A program made the translations under genes and the position numbers. A stretch of DNA of 64,000 bases from Frigoribacterium sp. PvP032 (GTDB taxonomy: Bacteria; Actinomycetota; Actinomycetes; Actinomycetales; Microbacteriaceae): positions 186,001 to 250,000 of the forward strand of contig NZ_JAFIBM010000001.1 of NCBI RefSeq assembly GCF_017833035.1, given 5' to 3'. Position 1 is the first letter of the stretch; the number at the start of each line of letters is the position of its first letter. Shown here one piece after another: positions 29,542-38,329 of the stretch. The notes below the pieces were generated by a model, which was not told the origin of the DNA, made no database searches, and saw only the letters and a list, made by a program, of their open reading frames with translations.

Positions 29542-30426
29542 CTAGGCCTTCTTGACCGCGTGGCCGCCGAACTGGTTGCGCAGCGCGGCGACGGCCTTCA
29601 TGGTGGGCGAGCCCTCGCCCTGACGCGACACGAAGCGCGCGAAGATCGACGCGCTCAGCGCCGGCATCGGCACGGCGTGGGCGATGCCCTCCTCGAGCGT
29701 CCAGCGGCCCTCGCCGCTGTCGTCGACGTATCCCGAGAGCGCGTCGAGCTTGGGGTCGGCGTCGAGCGCGAGGACCATGAGCTCGAGCAGCCAGGAACGG
29801 ACGACCGTGCCGCGCTGCCACGCCTTGAAGACAGCGGGGACGTCCTCGACGAGGCCCTTGGCCTCGAGGAGCTCGTAGCCCTCGCCGTACGCCTGCATGA
29901 TGGCGTACTCGATGCCGTTGTGGACCATCTTCGCGTAGTGGCCGGCGCCGACGGGGCCCGCGTGGCTGAAGCCCTCCTCGCGGGGGCCCTCGGGGCGCAG
30001 CGCGTCGAAGACGGGCATCGCGCGCTCGACGTCGGCGGAGTCGCCGCCGACCATCAGGCCGTAGCCGTTCTCGAGGCCCCAGACGCCGCCGGAGACGCCG
30101 GCGTCCATGTAGCGGATGCCCTTGGCGTCGAGGAGGGTCGCGTGGACCTCGTCGTCGAGCCACTTCGAGTTGCCGCCGTCGATGACGAGGTCGCCCGGCT
30201 CGAGGACCTCGCCGAGGTCCTTGATGACGGCGTCCGTGATCTGGCCGTGCGGGACCATGACCCAGACGAGGCGCGGCGACGGGAGCGCCTGGGCGAGGGC
30301 GCCCAGGTCGGCGACGTCGGAGACGGCGGGGTTGGCGTCGTAGCCGGTCACCTCGATGCCCGCGTTGCGCAGGCGAGCGCGCATGTTGTTGCCCATTTTG
30401 CCGAGACCGACGAGGCCGATGTGCAT
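29542..30426 (-). CDS. gnd: 6-phosphogluconate dehydrogenase (decarboxylating), short GndA/YqeC type
   Basis: The 294-residue enzyme starts MHIGLVGLGKMGNNMRARL, a Rossmann fold, followed by DLVIDGGNSKWLDD and the catalytic region MDAGVSGGVWGLENGYGLMVGG with VGAGHYAKMVHNGIEYA carrying the Lys and His-Asn motif. About 300 residues is the short form lacking the long C-terminal tail, often NAD-preferring. It oxidises 6-phosphogluconate to ribulose 5-phosphate and CO2. Its place between dnaN and recF is a recurrent actinobacterial arrangement and is not evidence of a replication role. Confidence 0.93.
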   Translation of the reverse strand: MHIGLVGLGKMGNNMRARLRNAGIEVTGYDANPAVSDVADLGALAQALPSPRLVWVMVPHGQITDAVIKDLGEVLEPGDLVIDGGNSKWLDDEVHATLLDAKGIRYMDAGVSGGVWGLENGYGLMVGGDSADVERAMPVFDALRPEGPREEGFSHAGPVGAGHYAKMVHNGIEYAIMQAYGEGYELLEAKGLVEDVPAVFKAWQRGTVVRSWLLELMVLALDADPKLDALSGYVDDSGEGRWTLEEGIAHAVPMPALSASIFARFVSRQGEGSPTMKAVAALRNQFGGHAVKKA

Positions 30427-30482
30427 GAGGATCCTTCGTTCTGTGGGGACGTCGAGTGCGGCGTCTCCGTCGTGTGGCGCTG

Positions 30483-31631
30483 TCAGCGCAGGAGGAGGTT
30501 GGGCTGCAGCAGGTAGCGGTAGCTGTCAGCCCCCGCCTGGTCCTTGGACGACTGACTGGTGATCAGCACGGGACCGGGCTTGTTCGGGTTCTCCGTCTTG
30601 GTGAAGGAGATCCGCACGAACTCGGAGTGGACAGCTCCGAGGCCGTCGAGGAGGAACTGGGGCTTCAACGAGACCACCGTGTCCTCTCCCGTCAACAACG
30701 CGTCGATCGACTCTGATGCCTGCGCTTGTTCGCTGCCGACCGCCTCGAGGGTGAGGCCGTCGATCGTGAACGTGAACCTGAGGGCCGCCTCGCGCTCGAG
30801 CACGAGCGAGACGCGGCGGATGGACTCGACGAGCTCGGCGGTGTTGATCACCGCGTAGTTCTCGACGGTCTCGGGGAAGAGCCGCTTGACCGGGGGGAAG
30901 TTGCCCTTGATGAGCAACGACGTGACCGTCTTGTCGCCGGCCTGGAAGGCGATCAGCTCGCGGTCGTCGCTGCCGGTGATCGACACGGACACCGTGCTCG
31001 CGCTGCCGAAGGTCTTGCCGACCTCCTGCAGGGTGCGGGCAGGGACGAGAGCCGTGGTCGTCTCGGTGCTGGCTGCGGTGCCGGGATCGAACTCGATCCC
31101 CCGGACGGCGACCCGGTAGCGGTCCGTCGCGACGAGGGAGAGGGCGTTCTCGGTGACCTCGAGCTGGACGCCCGTGATGACGGGAGTCACGTCGTCGCGG
31201 GAGGCGGCGACGGCGACCTGGGAGATGGCCAACGAGAACGCGTCGCCGGGCACGACGCCCGACCGCTCGCCCACCGTCGGCAGCGTCGGGTACTCCTCGA
31301 CGGGCATGCTCAGCAGCGAGAAGTTCGCCGAGCCGCAGCTCACGGCGATGCGGTTCTCGTCGGTCGAGAACGTGACGGGCGCATTCGGAAGGCGGTTCGC
31401 GATGTCGGCGAGGAGGCGGCCCGAGACCAGGATCGTGCCCGGCTCGTCGACCTCGGCCGCGATGCTCGTCTGGGCCGAGACCTCGTAGTCGAACGACGAG
31501 AGCGTGAGCCCGTCGGCGTCGGCCTCGATCAGCACTCCGCTGAGGATCGGCAGGGTCGTCCGCTGCGGGAGGAGCTTCACGGCGAAGGAGACGGCATCGC
31601 TGAAGACGTCGCGGTTGACCTGGAACTTCAC
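30483..31631 (-). CDS. dnaN: DNA polymerase III sliding clamp, beta subunit
   Basis: The 382-residue protein begins MKFQVNRDVFSDAVSFAVKLLPQ and contains the three repeated clamp domains. Landmarks include PILSGVLIEADADGLTLSSFDYEVS in domain 1, VATDRYRVAVR in domain 2, and FLLDGL plus the C-terminal YRYLLQPNLLLR-like end that forms the protein-binding pocket. It tethers polymerase III to DNA and also binds partners such as NucS. It is divergent from nothing: dnaA lies upstream in the same direction across the oriC spacer. Confidence 0.97.
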   Translation of the reverse strand: MKFQVNRDVFSDAVSFAVKLLPQRTTLPILSGVLIEADADGLTLSSFDYEVSAQTSIAAEVDEPGTILVSGRLLADIANRLPNAPVTFSTDENRIAVSCGSANFSLLSMPVEEYPTLPTVGERSGVVPGDAFSLAISQVAVAASRDDVTPVITGVQLEVTENALSLVATDRYRVAVRGIEFDPGTAASTETTTALVPARTLQEVGKTFGSASTVSVSITGSDDRELIAFQAGDKTVTSLLIKGNFPPVKRLFPETVENYAVINTAELVESIRRVSLVLEREAALRFTFTIDGLTLEAVGSEQAQASESIDALLTGEDTVVSLKPQFLLDGLGAVHSEFVRISFTKTENPNKPGPVLITSQSSKDQAGADSYRYLLQPNLLLR

Positions 31632-32121
31632 GCGGGGACCCCTGTTCGACTACTCGCTCGTGGATGGCCCGCCAATACTGCCACAGCGAGGAGGCGGGCG
31701 GTCCCGGGCCCGAGGACGGCCGCCAGCTGTCCACAAGGTTGTCTCTCCAACAATTTCTTGTAATCAGGATTAACAGTCTTAACCGTTGTGCACAGTGTGG
31801 ATAACCTGTTTAAAACCCCGAGGCCAGAGGGAACTACACCTTTGTGACTTGTGCACGGCATGTGGACTCGACGGGGTGGACCAGCGGTGAGCGACCCGGT
31901 GGTCGAGTCCGGTTCCCACAGGTCCGATCGATCCGTGAACACATCGGGCCGAGTTGTCCACGTCTTTCCACAAGTTATCCACACTGTGGGATCGATGGCT
32001 GTCCCCAGGGGCGGCAGACCGCCTCCTGCAGGCTCGTGGACGCACGAACGGGCGCCGACCCGAGGTCGACGCCCGTCAGGGGCCTGCTGCGAGGAGGCGC
32101 CCCCAGGGGGCCTCGACTCGC
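31632..32121. promoter_or_regulatory. oriC: Probable chromosomal origin oriC (dnaA-dnaN spacer)
   Basis: This 490-base spacer holds DnaA boxes and the most A/T-rich patch of the replication block. Perfect TTATCCACA boxes are at 31796-31804 (reverse) and 31975-31983 (forward); near matches are CTGTCCACA at 31727-31735, TTGTCCACG at 31954-31962 and CTTTCCACA at 31964-31972. The stretch 31737-31815 (ATTTCTTGTAATCAGGATTA and onward) is a plausible unwinding element. Other box-like words lie in the dnaA-rpmH spacer, so the functional origin may include both. Confidence 0.8.
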
Positions 32122-33537
32122 CTACTTGTAGCGGGTGTCCTGCTTGATCCGGCTCGTCAGCTCGGTCACCTGGTTGTAGATCGAGCGGCGTTCCTTCATG
32201 AGCTCGCTGATCTTCTTGTTCGCGTACATGACCGTGGTGTGGTCGCGGTTGCCGAAGAGCTGGCCGATCTTGGGGAGGGACAGGCTCGTCAGCTCGCGGC
32301 AGAGGTACATCGCGATCTGGCGGGCGGTCGCGATCGCCTGCGAGCGGGACGACCCGTAGAGGTCGTCGACCGAGAGCTTGAAGTAGTCGGCGGTGTGGTT
32401 GATGATGTCGACCGGCGCGACGATGTTGTCCTCGTCGAGGGTGATCAGGTCCTTCAGGACTGTCTGGACGAGGGCCATGTCGACCGCGGTGCGGTTCAGG
32501 CTGGCGAACGCCGTGACCCTGATCAGCGTGCCCTCGAGCTCGCGGATGTTGCTCGACACCTTCGTGGCGATGAACTCGAGCACCTCGTCGCGGACCTGCA
32601 GCTTCTCGCTCTGGGCCTTCTTGCGGAGGATCGCGATGCGGGTCTCGAGGTCGGGCGCCTGCACGTCGGTGATCAGGCCCCACTCGAAGCGCGAGCGCAT
32701 CCTGTCCTCGAAGCCGGTCAGGTGCTTGGGCGGCAGGTCGCTCGTGATCACGAGCTGCTTGTCGTGGTCGTGCAGGGTGTTGAAGGTGTGGAAGAAGGCC
32801 TCCTGCGTCGAGTCCTTGCCCTGCAGGAACTGGATGTCGTCGATCAGGAGGATGTCGATCTCGCGGTAGCGCTGCTGGAACAGGTTCGAGCGGTTGTTGG
32901 CGATCGAGTTGATGAAGTCGTTCGTGAACTCCTCGCTGCTGACGTAGCGGACGCGGATGCCCGGGTACATCGTCTCGGCGTAGTGGCCGATCGCGTGGAG
33001 GAGGTGCGTCTTGCCCAGCCCGGACGAGCCGTAGATGAAGAGAGGGTTGTACGCCTTGGCCGGTGCCTCGGCGACGGCCACCGCCGCCGCGTGGGCGAAA
33101 CGGTTCGAGGCGCCGATGACGAAGTTGTCGAAGCTGTACTTGGGGTTCAGCCGCGAGTCGTTCCGCTTGCCCGTGGAGGGCGACTCGACCGGCGCCGGCA
33201 CGAACGGCGCCTCGATGTAGTGGGCGGGCTCGGACTCCTCGGGCTGCTGGGTGAGGGTGTCCGGCGTGATGTCGGGGTTGACGGTGATGGCGAAGCTCGC
33301 GACCGAGGTGTCCCCCAGAGCGGCGATCGACTCGAGCAGGGGCGTCCGGATGCGCTGCTCGAGCATGCCGCGGGTGAGGTCGTTGGGCACCTCGAGGTAG
33401 AGGGTGCCGCCGAGCACGCCCTTCGGCTCGACCAGGCTGATGAAGCCGTGCAGCTGAGGAGTGATGCGGTCGTCGGTCGTCAGGGTCGCGAGCACGGATC
33501 GCCAGAGGTCCTGGACCGGATCGACGGTGTTCGCCAC
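32122..33537 (-). CDS. dnaA: Chromosomal replication initiator protein DnaA
   Basis: The 471-residue initiator has domain I (about residues 1-90, QDLWRSVLATL), a short Pro-rich domain II, and the AAA+ domain III beginning NPKYSFDNFVIGASNRFAHAAA (split across 131-152) with Walker A GSSGLGKTH at about 170-178, Walker B LLIDDIQFL and sensor regions. Domain IV carries the DNA-binding signature GNRDHTTVMYA near the C-terminus. It binds the DnaA boxes in the flanking spacers. A short domain II distinguishes it from the long streptomycete form. It is divergent from rpmH and collinear with dnaN. Confidence 0.98.
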   Translation of the reverse strand: MANTVDPVQDLWRSVLATLTTDDRITPQLHGFISLVEPKGVLGGTLYLEVPNDLTRGMLEQRIRTPLLESIAALGDTSVASFAITVNPDITPDTLTQQPEESEPAHYIEAPFVPAPVESPSTGKRNDSRLNPKYSFDNFVIGASNRFAHAAAVAVAEAPAKAYNPLFIYGSSGLGKTHLLHAIGHYAETMYPGIRVRYVSSEEFTNDFINSIANNRSNLFQQRYREIDILLIDDIQFLQGKDSTQEAFFHTFNTLHDHDKQLVITSDLPPKHLTGFEDRMRSRFEWGLITDVQAPDLETRIAILRKKAQSEKLQVRDEVLEFIATKVSSNIRELEGTLIRVTAFASLNRTAVDMALVQTVLKDLITLDEDNIVAPVDIINHTADYFKLSVDDLYGSSRSQAIATARQIAMYLCRELTSLSLPKIGQLFGNRDHTTVMYANKKISELMKERRSIYNQVTELTSRIKQDTRYK

Positions 33538-33844
33538 GGGGCTCTTCCTACCTACTTATGCACAGGTTTCTCCACCGGCCGACGATCGCCGTCAGGGCCA
33601 GGAACACTGCTACTTCCCCAGAACTACGCGGATGCGGAGCGGGAGGTGCCCACTTTAGTTCGTCCGCCCACACCCTCCGCAACCGAAGTTGTCAACACTG
33701 TGGAGAACCTCGGCGAGGGGCGCCGTTTGACCCGGGGACAGAACCCGCGTACTTTTAATCAGTTGAATCCCAGCCGACTCGGCTGTCGAAGACTTCTCGG
33801 ATCACGGCACCAGGCCAGGTCCGCATCCCCCTGGAGAGAACACC
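33538..33844. promoter_or_regulatory. dnaA-rpmH divergent spacer with DnaA-like boxes
   Basis: This 307-base spacer carries TTATGCACA at 33556-33564 just upstream of dnaA, and TTGTCAACA (33689-33697) directly followed by TGTGGAGAA (33699-33707); each differs by one base from a strong box. They are placed to allow DnaA autoregulation. The rpmH promoter is at 33727-33755. Confidence 0.65.
33727..33755 (+). promoter_or_regulatory. rpmH promoter
   Basis: TTGACC at 33727-33732 is separated by 17 bases from TACTTT at 33750-33755, followed by an A/T-rich start region and an 80-base leader to rpmH. The match is close to the primary sigma-factor consensus. Confidence 0.75.
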
Positions 33845-33982
33845 ATGAGCAAGAGAACGTTCCAGCCGAACAACCGTCGTCGCGCCAAGAAGCACGGCTT
33901 CCGTGCTCGCATGCGCACCCGTGCAGGCCGCGCCATCCTGGCGCACCGCCGCGGCAAGGGCCGCGTCGAGCTCTCCGCGTAG
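33845..33982 (+). CDS. rpmH: 50S ribosomal protein bL34
   Basis: The 45-residue, highly basic protein starts [19 protein letters not shown] and ends GKGRVELSA, the complete bL34 family pattern. GGAGAG lies upstream of the ATG. bL34 sits in the 50S subunit near 23S rRNA helices of domain I. It heads the conserved rpmH-rnpA-yidD-yidC-jag-rsmG-parA-parB order. Confidence 0.98.
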   Translation: MSKRTFQPNNRRRAKKHGFRARMRTRAGRAILAHRRGKGRVELSA

Positions 33983-33990
33983 CAGCTTCC

Positions 33991-34326
33991 GTGTTGGCCC
34001 GGGCCAACCGGATCGTCCGCGCAGACGACTACCGCAACACAGTGCGCCGTGGCCGCAAGTCGGGCACGGCGCACTCGGTCGTCTACGTGCGTCGTCGTGA
34101 CGACGACCTGGTCCGGTTCGGCTTCATCGTGGCCAAGACGGTCGGCAACGCGGTGGCTCGCAACACCGTCCGTCGTCGGCTGAAGCACGTCTGCCACGAC
34201 ATCCTCCCGACGGTTCCGCCCGGCACCGACGTGGTGGTCCGCGCACTGCCAGGCAGCCTCGACGTTCCGTGGTCTACCCTGCTCAGGGACATCTCGGGGG
34301 TCGTCGACAAGGTCGTGGGACAGTGA
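33991..34326 (+). CDS. rnpA: Ribonuclease P protein component
   Basis: The 111-residue basic protein starts at GTG 33991, eight bases after rpmH. The N-terminal VLARANRIVRADDYRNTVRRG and the RNR-type motif VGNAVARNTVRRRLK are the family signatures of the RNase P protein. It helps the RNase P RNA (not in this window) bind precursor tRNA 5' leaders. Its stop overlaps the yidD GTG start by four bases. Confidence 0.96.
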   Translation: MLARANRIVRADDYRNTVRRGRKSGTAHSVVYVRRRDDDLVRFGFIVAKTVGNAVARNTVRRRLKHVCHDILPTVPPGTDVVVRALPGSLDVPWSTLLRDISGVVDKVVGQ

Positions 34327-34685
34327 AGAATGCGGTGCAGTTCGTGACGTTGCTGCCGCGCAACGTCTGCGTGGTGCTTCTCCGTGCCTACCGGGCCGTC
34401 ATCTCGCCTCTCTACGGCGAGGTCTGCCGGTACCACCCGTCGTGCTCGCGCTACGCGCTCGAGGCCATCCAGCAGCACGGTGTCGTGCGGGGGTCGGCCA
34501 TGGGCGCCTGGCGGATCGGCCGCTGCAACCCCTGGGCGGCCGGCGGAATCGACGACGTCACCCCGCCCCGGCGTCAGAACTACACCACCACGGCCTTCGG
34601 CTTCGTGGTCCCTCGATCCGACGTGGTCGCGCCTGCCCCCGGCAGCGTGCCCCGTCTCCTCGTCCAGAGCCACGGAAAGGGCTGA
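34323..34685 (+). CDS. yidD: Membrane protein insertion efficiency factor YidD
   Basis: The 120-residue protein starts at GTG 34323 within the rnpA stop (GTGA). An amphipathic N-terminus (LLRAYRAVISPLYGEVCRYHPSCS, given as residues 19-42) contains the conserved Cys residues and is followed by RYALEAIQQHG and GAWRIGRCNPW. These are the YidD landmarks. It is membrane-associated and assists YidC. The C-terminus of about 40 residues after the family core is longer than in E. coli. Confidence 0.93.
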   Translation: MKNAVQFVTLLPRNVCVVLLRAYRAVISPLYGEVCRYHPSCSRYALEAIQQHGVVRGSAMGAWRIGRCNPWAAGGIDDVTPPRRQNYTTTAFGFVVPRSDVVAPAPGSVPRLLVQSHGKG

Positions 34686-34695
34686 CCCGAACACC

Positions 34696-35658
34696 ATGGA
34701 CTTCATCGGAACCATCCTCTGGCCCCTCAGGTGGGTCGTCGAGGCGATCCTCGTGGGCTTCCACAACGTGCTCACCGCCCTCGGCATGGACACGGCCGCC
34801 GGCAGCACCTGGGTCCTGTCGATCGTCGGCCTGGTCCTCGTGGTCCGCGCCGCCCTGATCCCGATCTTCGTCCGCCAGATCAAGAGCCAGCGACGCATGA
34901 TGGAGATCGCGCCCCGGCTCAAGAAGATCCAGGACAAGTACAAGGGCAAGCGCGACCAGTTCAGTCGCGAGGCCATGTCCCGCGAGACCATGGCGCTCTA
35001 CAAGGACACGGGCACGAACCCGCTCAGCTCCTGCCTGCCGCTGCTGATCCAGATGCCCATCTTCTTCAGCCTCTACACGGTGCTGCACAACGCCCAGCAG
35101 GACAAGGTCGGCATCGGCCTCCTCAGCCAGGCTCTCTCCACCTCCTTCGGCGAGTCCTCGCTCTTCGGCGCACCGCTCAAGGAGACCTTCCTCGGCGCCA
35201 CGACCTGGGAGGTCCGGCTGATGGCCGGCATCATGGTCGTCGTCATGACCGCGTCGCAGTTCATCACCCAGCTGCAGATCGTCTCCAAGAACATGTCGCC
35301 CGAGACCAAGGCGAGCCCGATGTTCAAGCAGCAGCGCATGCTGCTCTACTTCCTGCCCCTGGTGTTCGTCTTCTCGGGACTCTCGTTCCCCCTCGGCGTC
35401 ATGTTCTACTGGCTGACCTCCAACATCTGGACGATGGCCCAGCAGTTCATCGTCATCCGGAACATGCCCACCCCCGGCAGCGAGGCGGCCCTGGCCCGCG
35501 AGGAACGACTCGCGAAGAAGGCCCAGCGCAAGGGCCTCGGCCTCGGGGACATCACGGTCACCGAGATCGAGTCCGCCCCTGCCGTGCCCAAGGCGACGCA
35601 GCGCGCGCAGCCCGTCGGCAAGAACCGCGCCAAGAAGCAGAACGGCGCCAAGAAGTGA
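34696..35658 (+). CDS. yidC: Membrane protein insertase YidC
   Basis: The 320-residue insertase belongs to the short Gram-positive YidC/Oxa1 type. It has membrane helices near residues 8-30 and 35-60, the hydrophilic-groove region with RQIKSQRRMMEI, then LLIQMPIFFSLYTVL, and further helices at about 175-195 and 215-265. The tail is basic (KKAQRKGLGLGD ... AKKQNGAKK), as in proteins that contact ribosomes. It inserts membrane proteins independently of or with SecYEG. The stop overlaps the jag start by four bases. Confidence 0.96.
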   Translation: MDFIGTILWPLRWVVEAILVGFHNVLTALGMDTAAGSTWVLSIVGLVLVVRAALIPIFVRQIKSQRRMMEIAPRLKKIQDKYKGKRDQFSREAMSRETMALYKDTGTNPLSSCLPLLIQMPIFFSLYTVLHNAQQDKVGIGLLSQALSTSFGESSLFGAPLKETFLGATTWEVRLMAGIMVVVMTASQFITQLQIVSKNMSPETKASPMFKQQRMLLYFLPLVFVFSGLSFPLGVMFYWLTSNIWTMAQQFIVIRNMPTPGSEAALAREERLAKKAQRKGLGLGDITVTEIESAPAVPKATQRAQPVGKNRAKKQNGAKK

Positions 35659-36251
35659 GAGAGAACGACATCGACGCCACCGGCAGCGACCTTCCCGAGC
35701 TGAGCACCGACGGGCCCGAGGAGGCGGCGGTCACGGACGACCGGCAGCGCACTTTCGGCGCAGCTGACTCTGTCGACGGCGCCGAGCCCGCGTCGGCCTC
35801 CGTGATCGACGAGGGCGAGATCGCCGCGGACTACATCGAAGAGCTCCTCGACATCTGCGACTTCGACGGTGACATCGACATCGAGGTGCGCGGCGGCCGC
35901 TCGTACATCTCGGTCGACGCCTCCGGCGAGGGCTCGCTGCGGGTGCTGTCGAAGCCCGACACGGTCACGGCCCTGCAAGAACTGACGCGCATCGCCGTGC
36001 AGACCAAGACGGGCGAGTTCTCCCGGCTGATCCTCGACATCGGCGGCTCGCGGCAGACCCGCGAGGCCGAGCTCGGGGCGATGGTCGACAAGGCCGTCGA
36101 GCGCCTCGAGGAGGGGGCAGAGGCTGCGTCCCTGCCGCCCATGTCGTCCTACGAGCGCAAGCTCGTGCACGACATCGTCGCCGCGCGCGGTTTCGTCTCG
36201 GAGTCCGAGGGCGAGGGCCGCGACCGGCACACCGTCATCAAGCGCGGCTGA
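35655..36251 (+). CDS. jag: Jag-like R3H and KH domain RNA-binding protein (KhpB type)
   Basis: GTG 35655 in the yidC stop gives 198 residues. An acidic N-terminus of about 55 residues replaces the Jag-N domain. A KH-like domain follows (about 60-125; IEVRGGRSYISVDA). The R3H domain is at about 130-198, with PPMSSYERKLVHDIVAARGF and the terminal HTVIKRG. Jag/KhpB proteins bind RNA and are linked to cell-elongation control in Gram-positive bacteria. Confidence 0.9.
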   Translation: MRENDIDATGSDLPELSTDGPEEAAVTDDRQRTFGAADSVDGAEPASASVIDEGEIAADYIEELLDICDFDGDIDIEVRGGRSYISVDASGEGSLRVLSKPDTVTALQELTRIAVQTKTGEFSRLILDIGGSRQTREAELGAMVDKAVERLEEGAEAASLPPMSSYERKLVHDIVAARGFVSESEGEGRDRHTVIKRG

Positions 36252-36259
36252 GCTCGATC

Positions 36260-36925
36260 ATGAGCACCGAGCAGGGCACTGCCGAGCAGACCGGCGATCT
36301 CGAGGCCGAGCCCGCCATTGCGCGCGAGATCTTCGGTGATCGCCTGGAGGTCGTGCGCCAGTTCACTGCCGACCTCGCCCAGCACGGCGAAGAACTCGGC
36401 CTGATCGGGCCTCTCGAGCTCCCGCGTCTGTGGACGCGCCACGTGATCAACTCCGGGCTGGTGGCTCCGCTGCTCCGGTCGGGTGCTCGGGTCGGCGACA
36501 TCGGCTCGGGCGCAGGCCTGCCGGGCCTGGTGCTCGCGGCTGCCCGACCCGACACCACCCTGCTGCTGATCGAGCCGATGGAACGGCGGACCGACTGGCT
36601 GTCCGCCGAGGCCGAGCGCCTGGGCCTGACGAACGTCGAGGTGATCCGTGCCCGCGCGGAGGACGTCGAGCTCGACACCTGGCTCGACCAGGCGACCGCG
36701 CGTGCCGTGTCCGCACTGACGAAGCTGATCCCCCTGACGGCTCGGCTGGTCAAGACCGGTGGCGAGCTGATCCTGATGAAGGGTGCCCGCGTCGACCAGG
36801 AGGTCGACGCCGCCCGCAAGGTGATCGCTCGCACCCACCTCGTCGACGTCGAGGTGCTCGAGCTCGGCGTCGGCGTCGTCGACCCTGCCGAGACCACCAG
36901 GGTCTTCCGCGCCACACTGGACTGA
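36260..36925 (+). CDS. rsmG: 16S rRNA (guanine-N7) methyltransferase RsmG
   Basis: The 221-residue SAM-dependent methyltransferase shows WTRHVINSGLVAPLL, the SAM motif VGDIGSGAGLPGLVLAAARP near residue 80 and IEPMERRTDWLSAEAERLGL. RsmG methylates G527 of 16S rRNA (E. coli numbering). Loss of it gives low-level streptomycin resistance in many bacteria. It starts eight bases after jag and precedes parAB, the usual order. Confidence 0.95.
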   Translation: MSTEQGTAEQTGDLEAEPAIAREIFGDRLEVVRQFTADLAQHGEELGLIGPLELPRLWTRHVINSGLVAPLLRSGARVGDIGSGAGLPGLVLAAARPDTTLLLIEPMERRTDWLSAEAERLGLTNVEVIRARAEDVELDTWLDQATARAVSALTKLIPLTARLVKTGGELILMKGARVDQEVDAARKVIARTHLVDVEVLELGVGVVDPAETTRVFRATLD

Positions 36926-37266
36926 TCGTCGCCCGGGAGGCGCAGGCCGGCTCCACAGGAAGCGATCTGAGCGACTGGGTCTGGCTTGCACCGTCCGGAG
37001 GCTCGCTCTCCGTCCTGAGTCTCATTCGTGGTTCACGGGGGCGCAATAGTGTCTCTCAACAGGGTATTTGCTCTTGACTGCGGGTATCGTGGCAGACCCG
37101 GATCCATGAGGTTCGGTGACCGCCGAGGCTTGTCACGTGTAGGCCCGCGAGCTGCTCGGACCGCGGCGGAACCTCGCCTCGACGTAGTTATGCACATGTT
37201 GGCGGGGCTGTGTACAAACGGTGATGTGCGCTGCTGACAGTGCCACCTCCGGTGGGTCTCTGATCG

Positions 37267-37282
37267 TGTTTCACGTGAAACG
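37267..37282. promoter_or_regulatory. parS site 1
   Basis: TGTTTCACGTGAAACG matches the parS consensus TGTTTCACGTGAAACA at 15 of 16 positions. It is upstream of parA and is expected to bind ParB. Confidence 0.95.
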
Positions 37283-37390
37283 CGACCTTGTCGCGGCGGT
37301 CGAGATGCCTGCCGCAGCGACGCGGCGAGATAGAGTGGAGGCTCGGCCCAGGAGCGACGACGACTGTCGATCTCAGCTCTCAATCAAGGT

Positions 37391-37406
37391 CGTTTCACGT
37401 GAAACA
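37391..37406. promoter_or_regulatory. parS site 2
   Basis: CGTTTCACGTGAAACA matches the consensus at 15 of 16 positions. It lies 20 bases before the proposed parA start, so ParB binding could repress parAB. Confidence 0.95.
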
Positions 37407-37426
37407 CAGCGATGCGGAGATCCCCG

Positions 37427-38329
37427 GTGAGTTCATCCACGGAGTACGACGACAGCACTCCCCTGGCACGCGAGCTCGCTGATCTCCGACGCCGGCGCGA
37501 GGCTCTCTCGAAGGACCCGCTGCCGGCCCCCGCCAAGACCCGCATCCTCACGGTGTCGAACCAGAAGGGCGGCGTGGGCAAGACCACCACGACCGTCAAC
37601 CTCGCTGCGGCACTGGCTCGGAGCGGTGCCAGGGTGCTGGTGATCGACCTCGACCCCCAGGGGAACGCCTCGACGGCTCTCGGGGTTGAGCACCGCGCGG
37701 AGACACCGAGCGTGTACGACGTCATCGTCAACGAAGGCGACATCGCCGATGTCGTGCAGCAGAGCCCCGAGTTCCCCGACCTGTTCTGTGTGCCGGCGAC
37801 GATCCACCTCGCCGGCGCCGAGATCGAGCTCGTCAGCCTGGTCGCCCGTGAACAGCGCCTCCGCACCCAGCTCGACGCCTACCTCTCGGCGACCGAAGCT
37901 GCCGGCGAGCGTTTCGACTACGTCTTCATCGACTGCCCGCCCTCGCTCGGGCTCCTCACCATCAATGCATTCGTCGCGGCAGGCGAGGTGCTCATCCCGA
38001 TCCAGTGCGAGTACTACGCGCTGGAGGGGCTCAGCCAGCTGCTCCGCAACATCCAGCTGATCGAGAAGCACCTGAACCCGAGTCTGCAGGTCTCCAGCAT
38101 CCTGTTGACCATGTACGACGGGCGGACGAACCTCGCTCGTCAGGTCGTGGCCGACGTGCGTGAGCACTTCCCGGTCGAGGCCCTGCAGACGCTCATCCCC
38201 CGCAGCGTCCGCATCAGTGAGGCGCCGGGCTACGGCCAGACCGTCATCAGCTACGACACGAACTCACCCGGCTCGATCTCGTACCTCGAGGCCGCAGCAG
38301 AACTAGCACGACGAGGAGCACCCCAGTAG
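37427..38329 (+). CDS. parA: Chromosome partitioning ATPase ParA (Soj)
   Basis: I prefer GTG 37427, which has GGAG seven bases upstream, over ATG 37412, whose first codons contain that ribosome site. The product is then 300 residues. The deviant Walker A motif KGGVGKTT is at about residues 47-54, followed by DLDPQGNAS and IDCPPSLGLLT. A basic N-terminal extension of about 35 residues precedes the ATPase. ParA-ATP dimers on the nucleoid pull ParB-parS complexes apart after replication. It overlaps parB by one base. Confidence 0.96.
   Translation: MSSSTEYDDSTPLARELADLRRRREALSKDPLPAPAKTRILTVSNQKGGVGKTTTTVNLAAALARSGARVLVIDLDPQGNASTALGVEHRAETPSVYDVIVNEGDIADVVQQSPEFPDLFCVPATIHLAGAEIELVSLVAREQRLRTQLDAYLSATEAAGERFDYVFIDCPPSLGLLTINAFVAAGEVLIPIQCEYYALEGLSQLLRNIQLIEKHLNPSLQVSSILLTMYDGRTNLARQVVADVREHFPVEALQTLIPRSVRISEAPGYGQTVISYDTNSPGSISYLEAAAELARRGAPQ

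Larger units (their letters stand above)
36926..37426. other. 501-base spacer before parA with parS and DnaA-like sites
   Basis: No gene is supported here. The spacer holds two parS sites (37267-37282 and 37391-37406) and two DnaA-box-like words, TTATGCACA at 37188-37196 and TGTGTACAA at 37209-37217 (one mismatch each). The parA promoter is expected between or near the parS sites, but I see no clear -10/-35 pair. Confidence 0.7.

Noticed and set aside
36940-37260. Small protein gene between rsmG and parA
   Set aside because: Plus- and minus-strand frames are short, Arg/Ser-rich and lack ribosome sites; the region is better explained by parS and DnaA-like sites.
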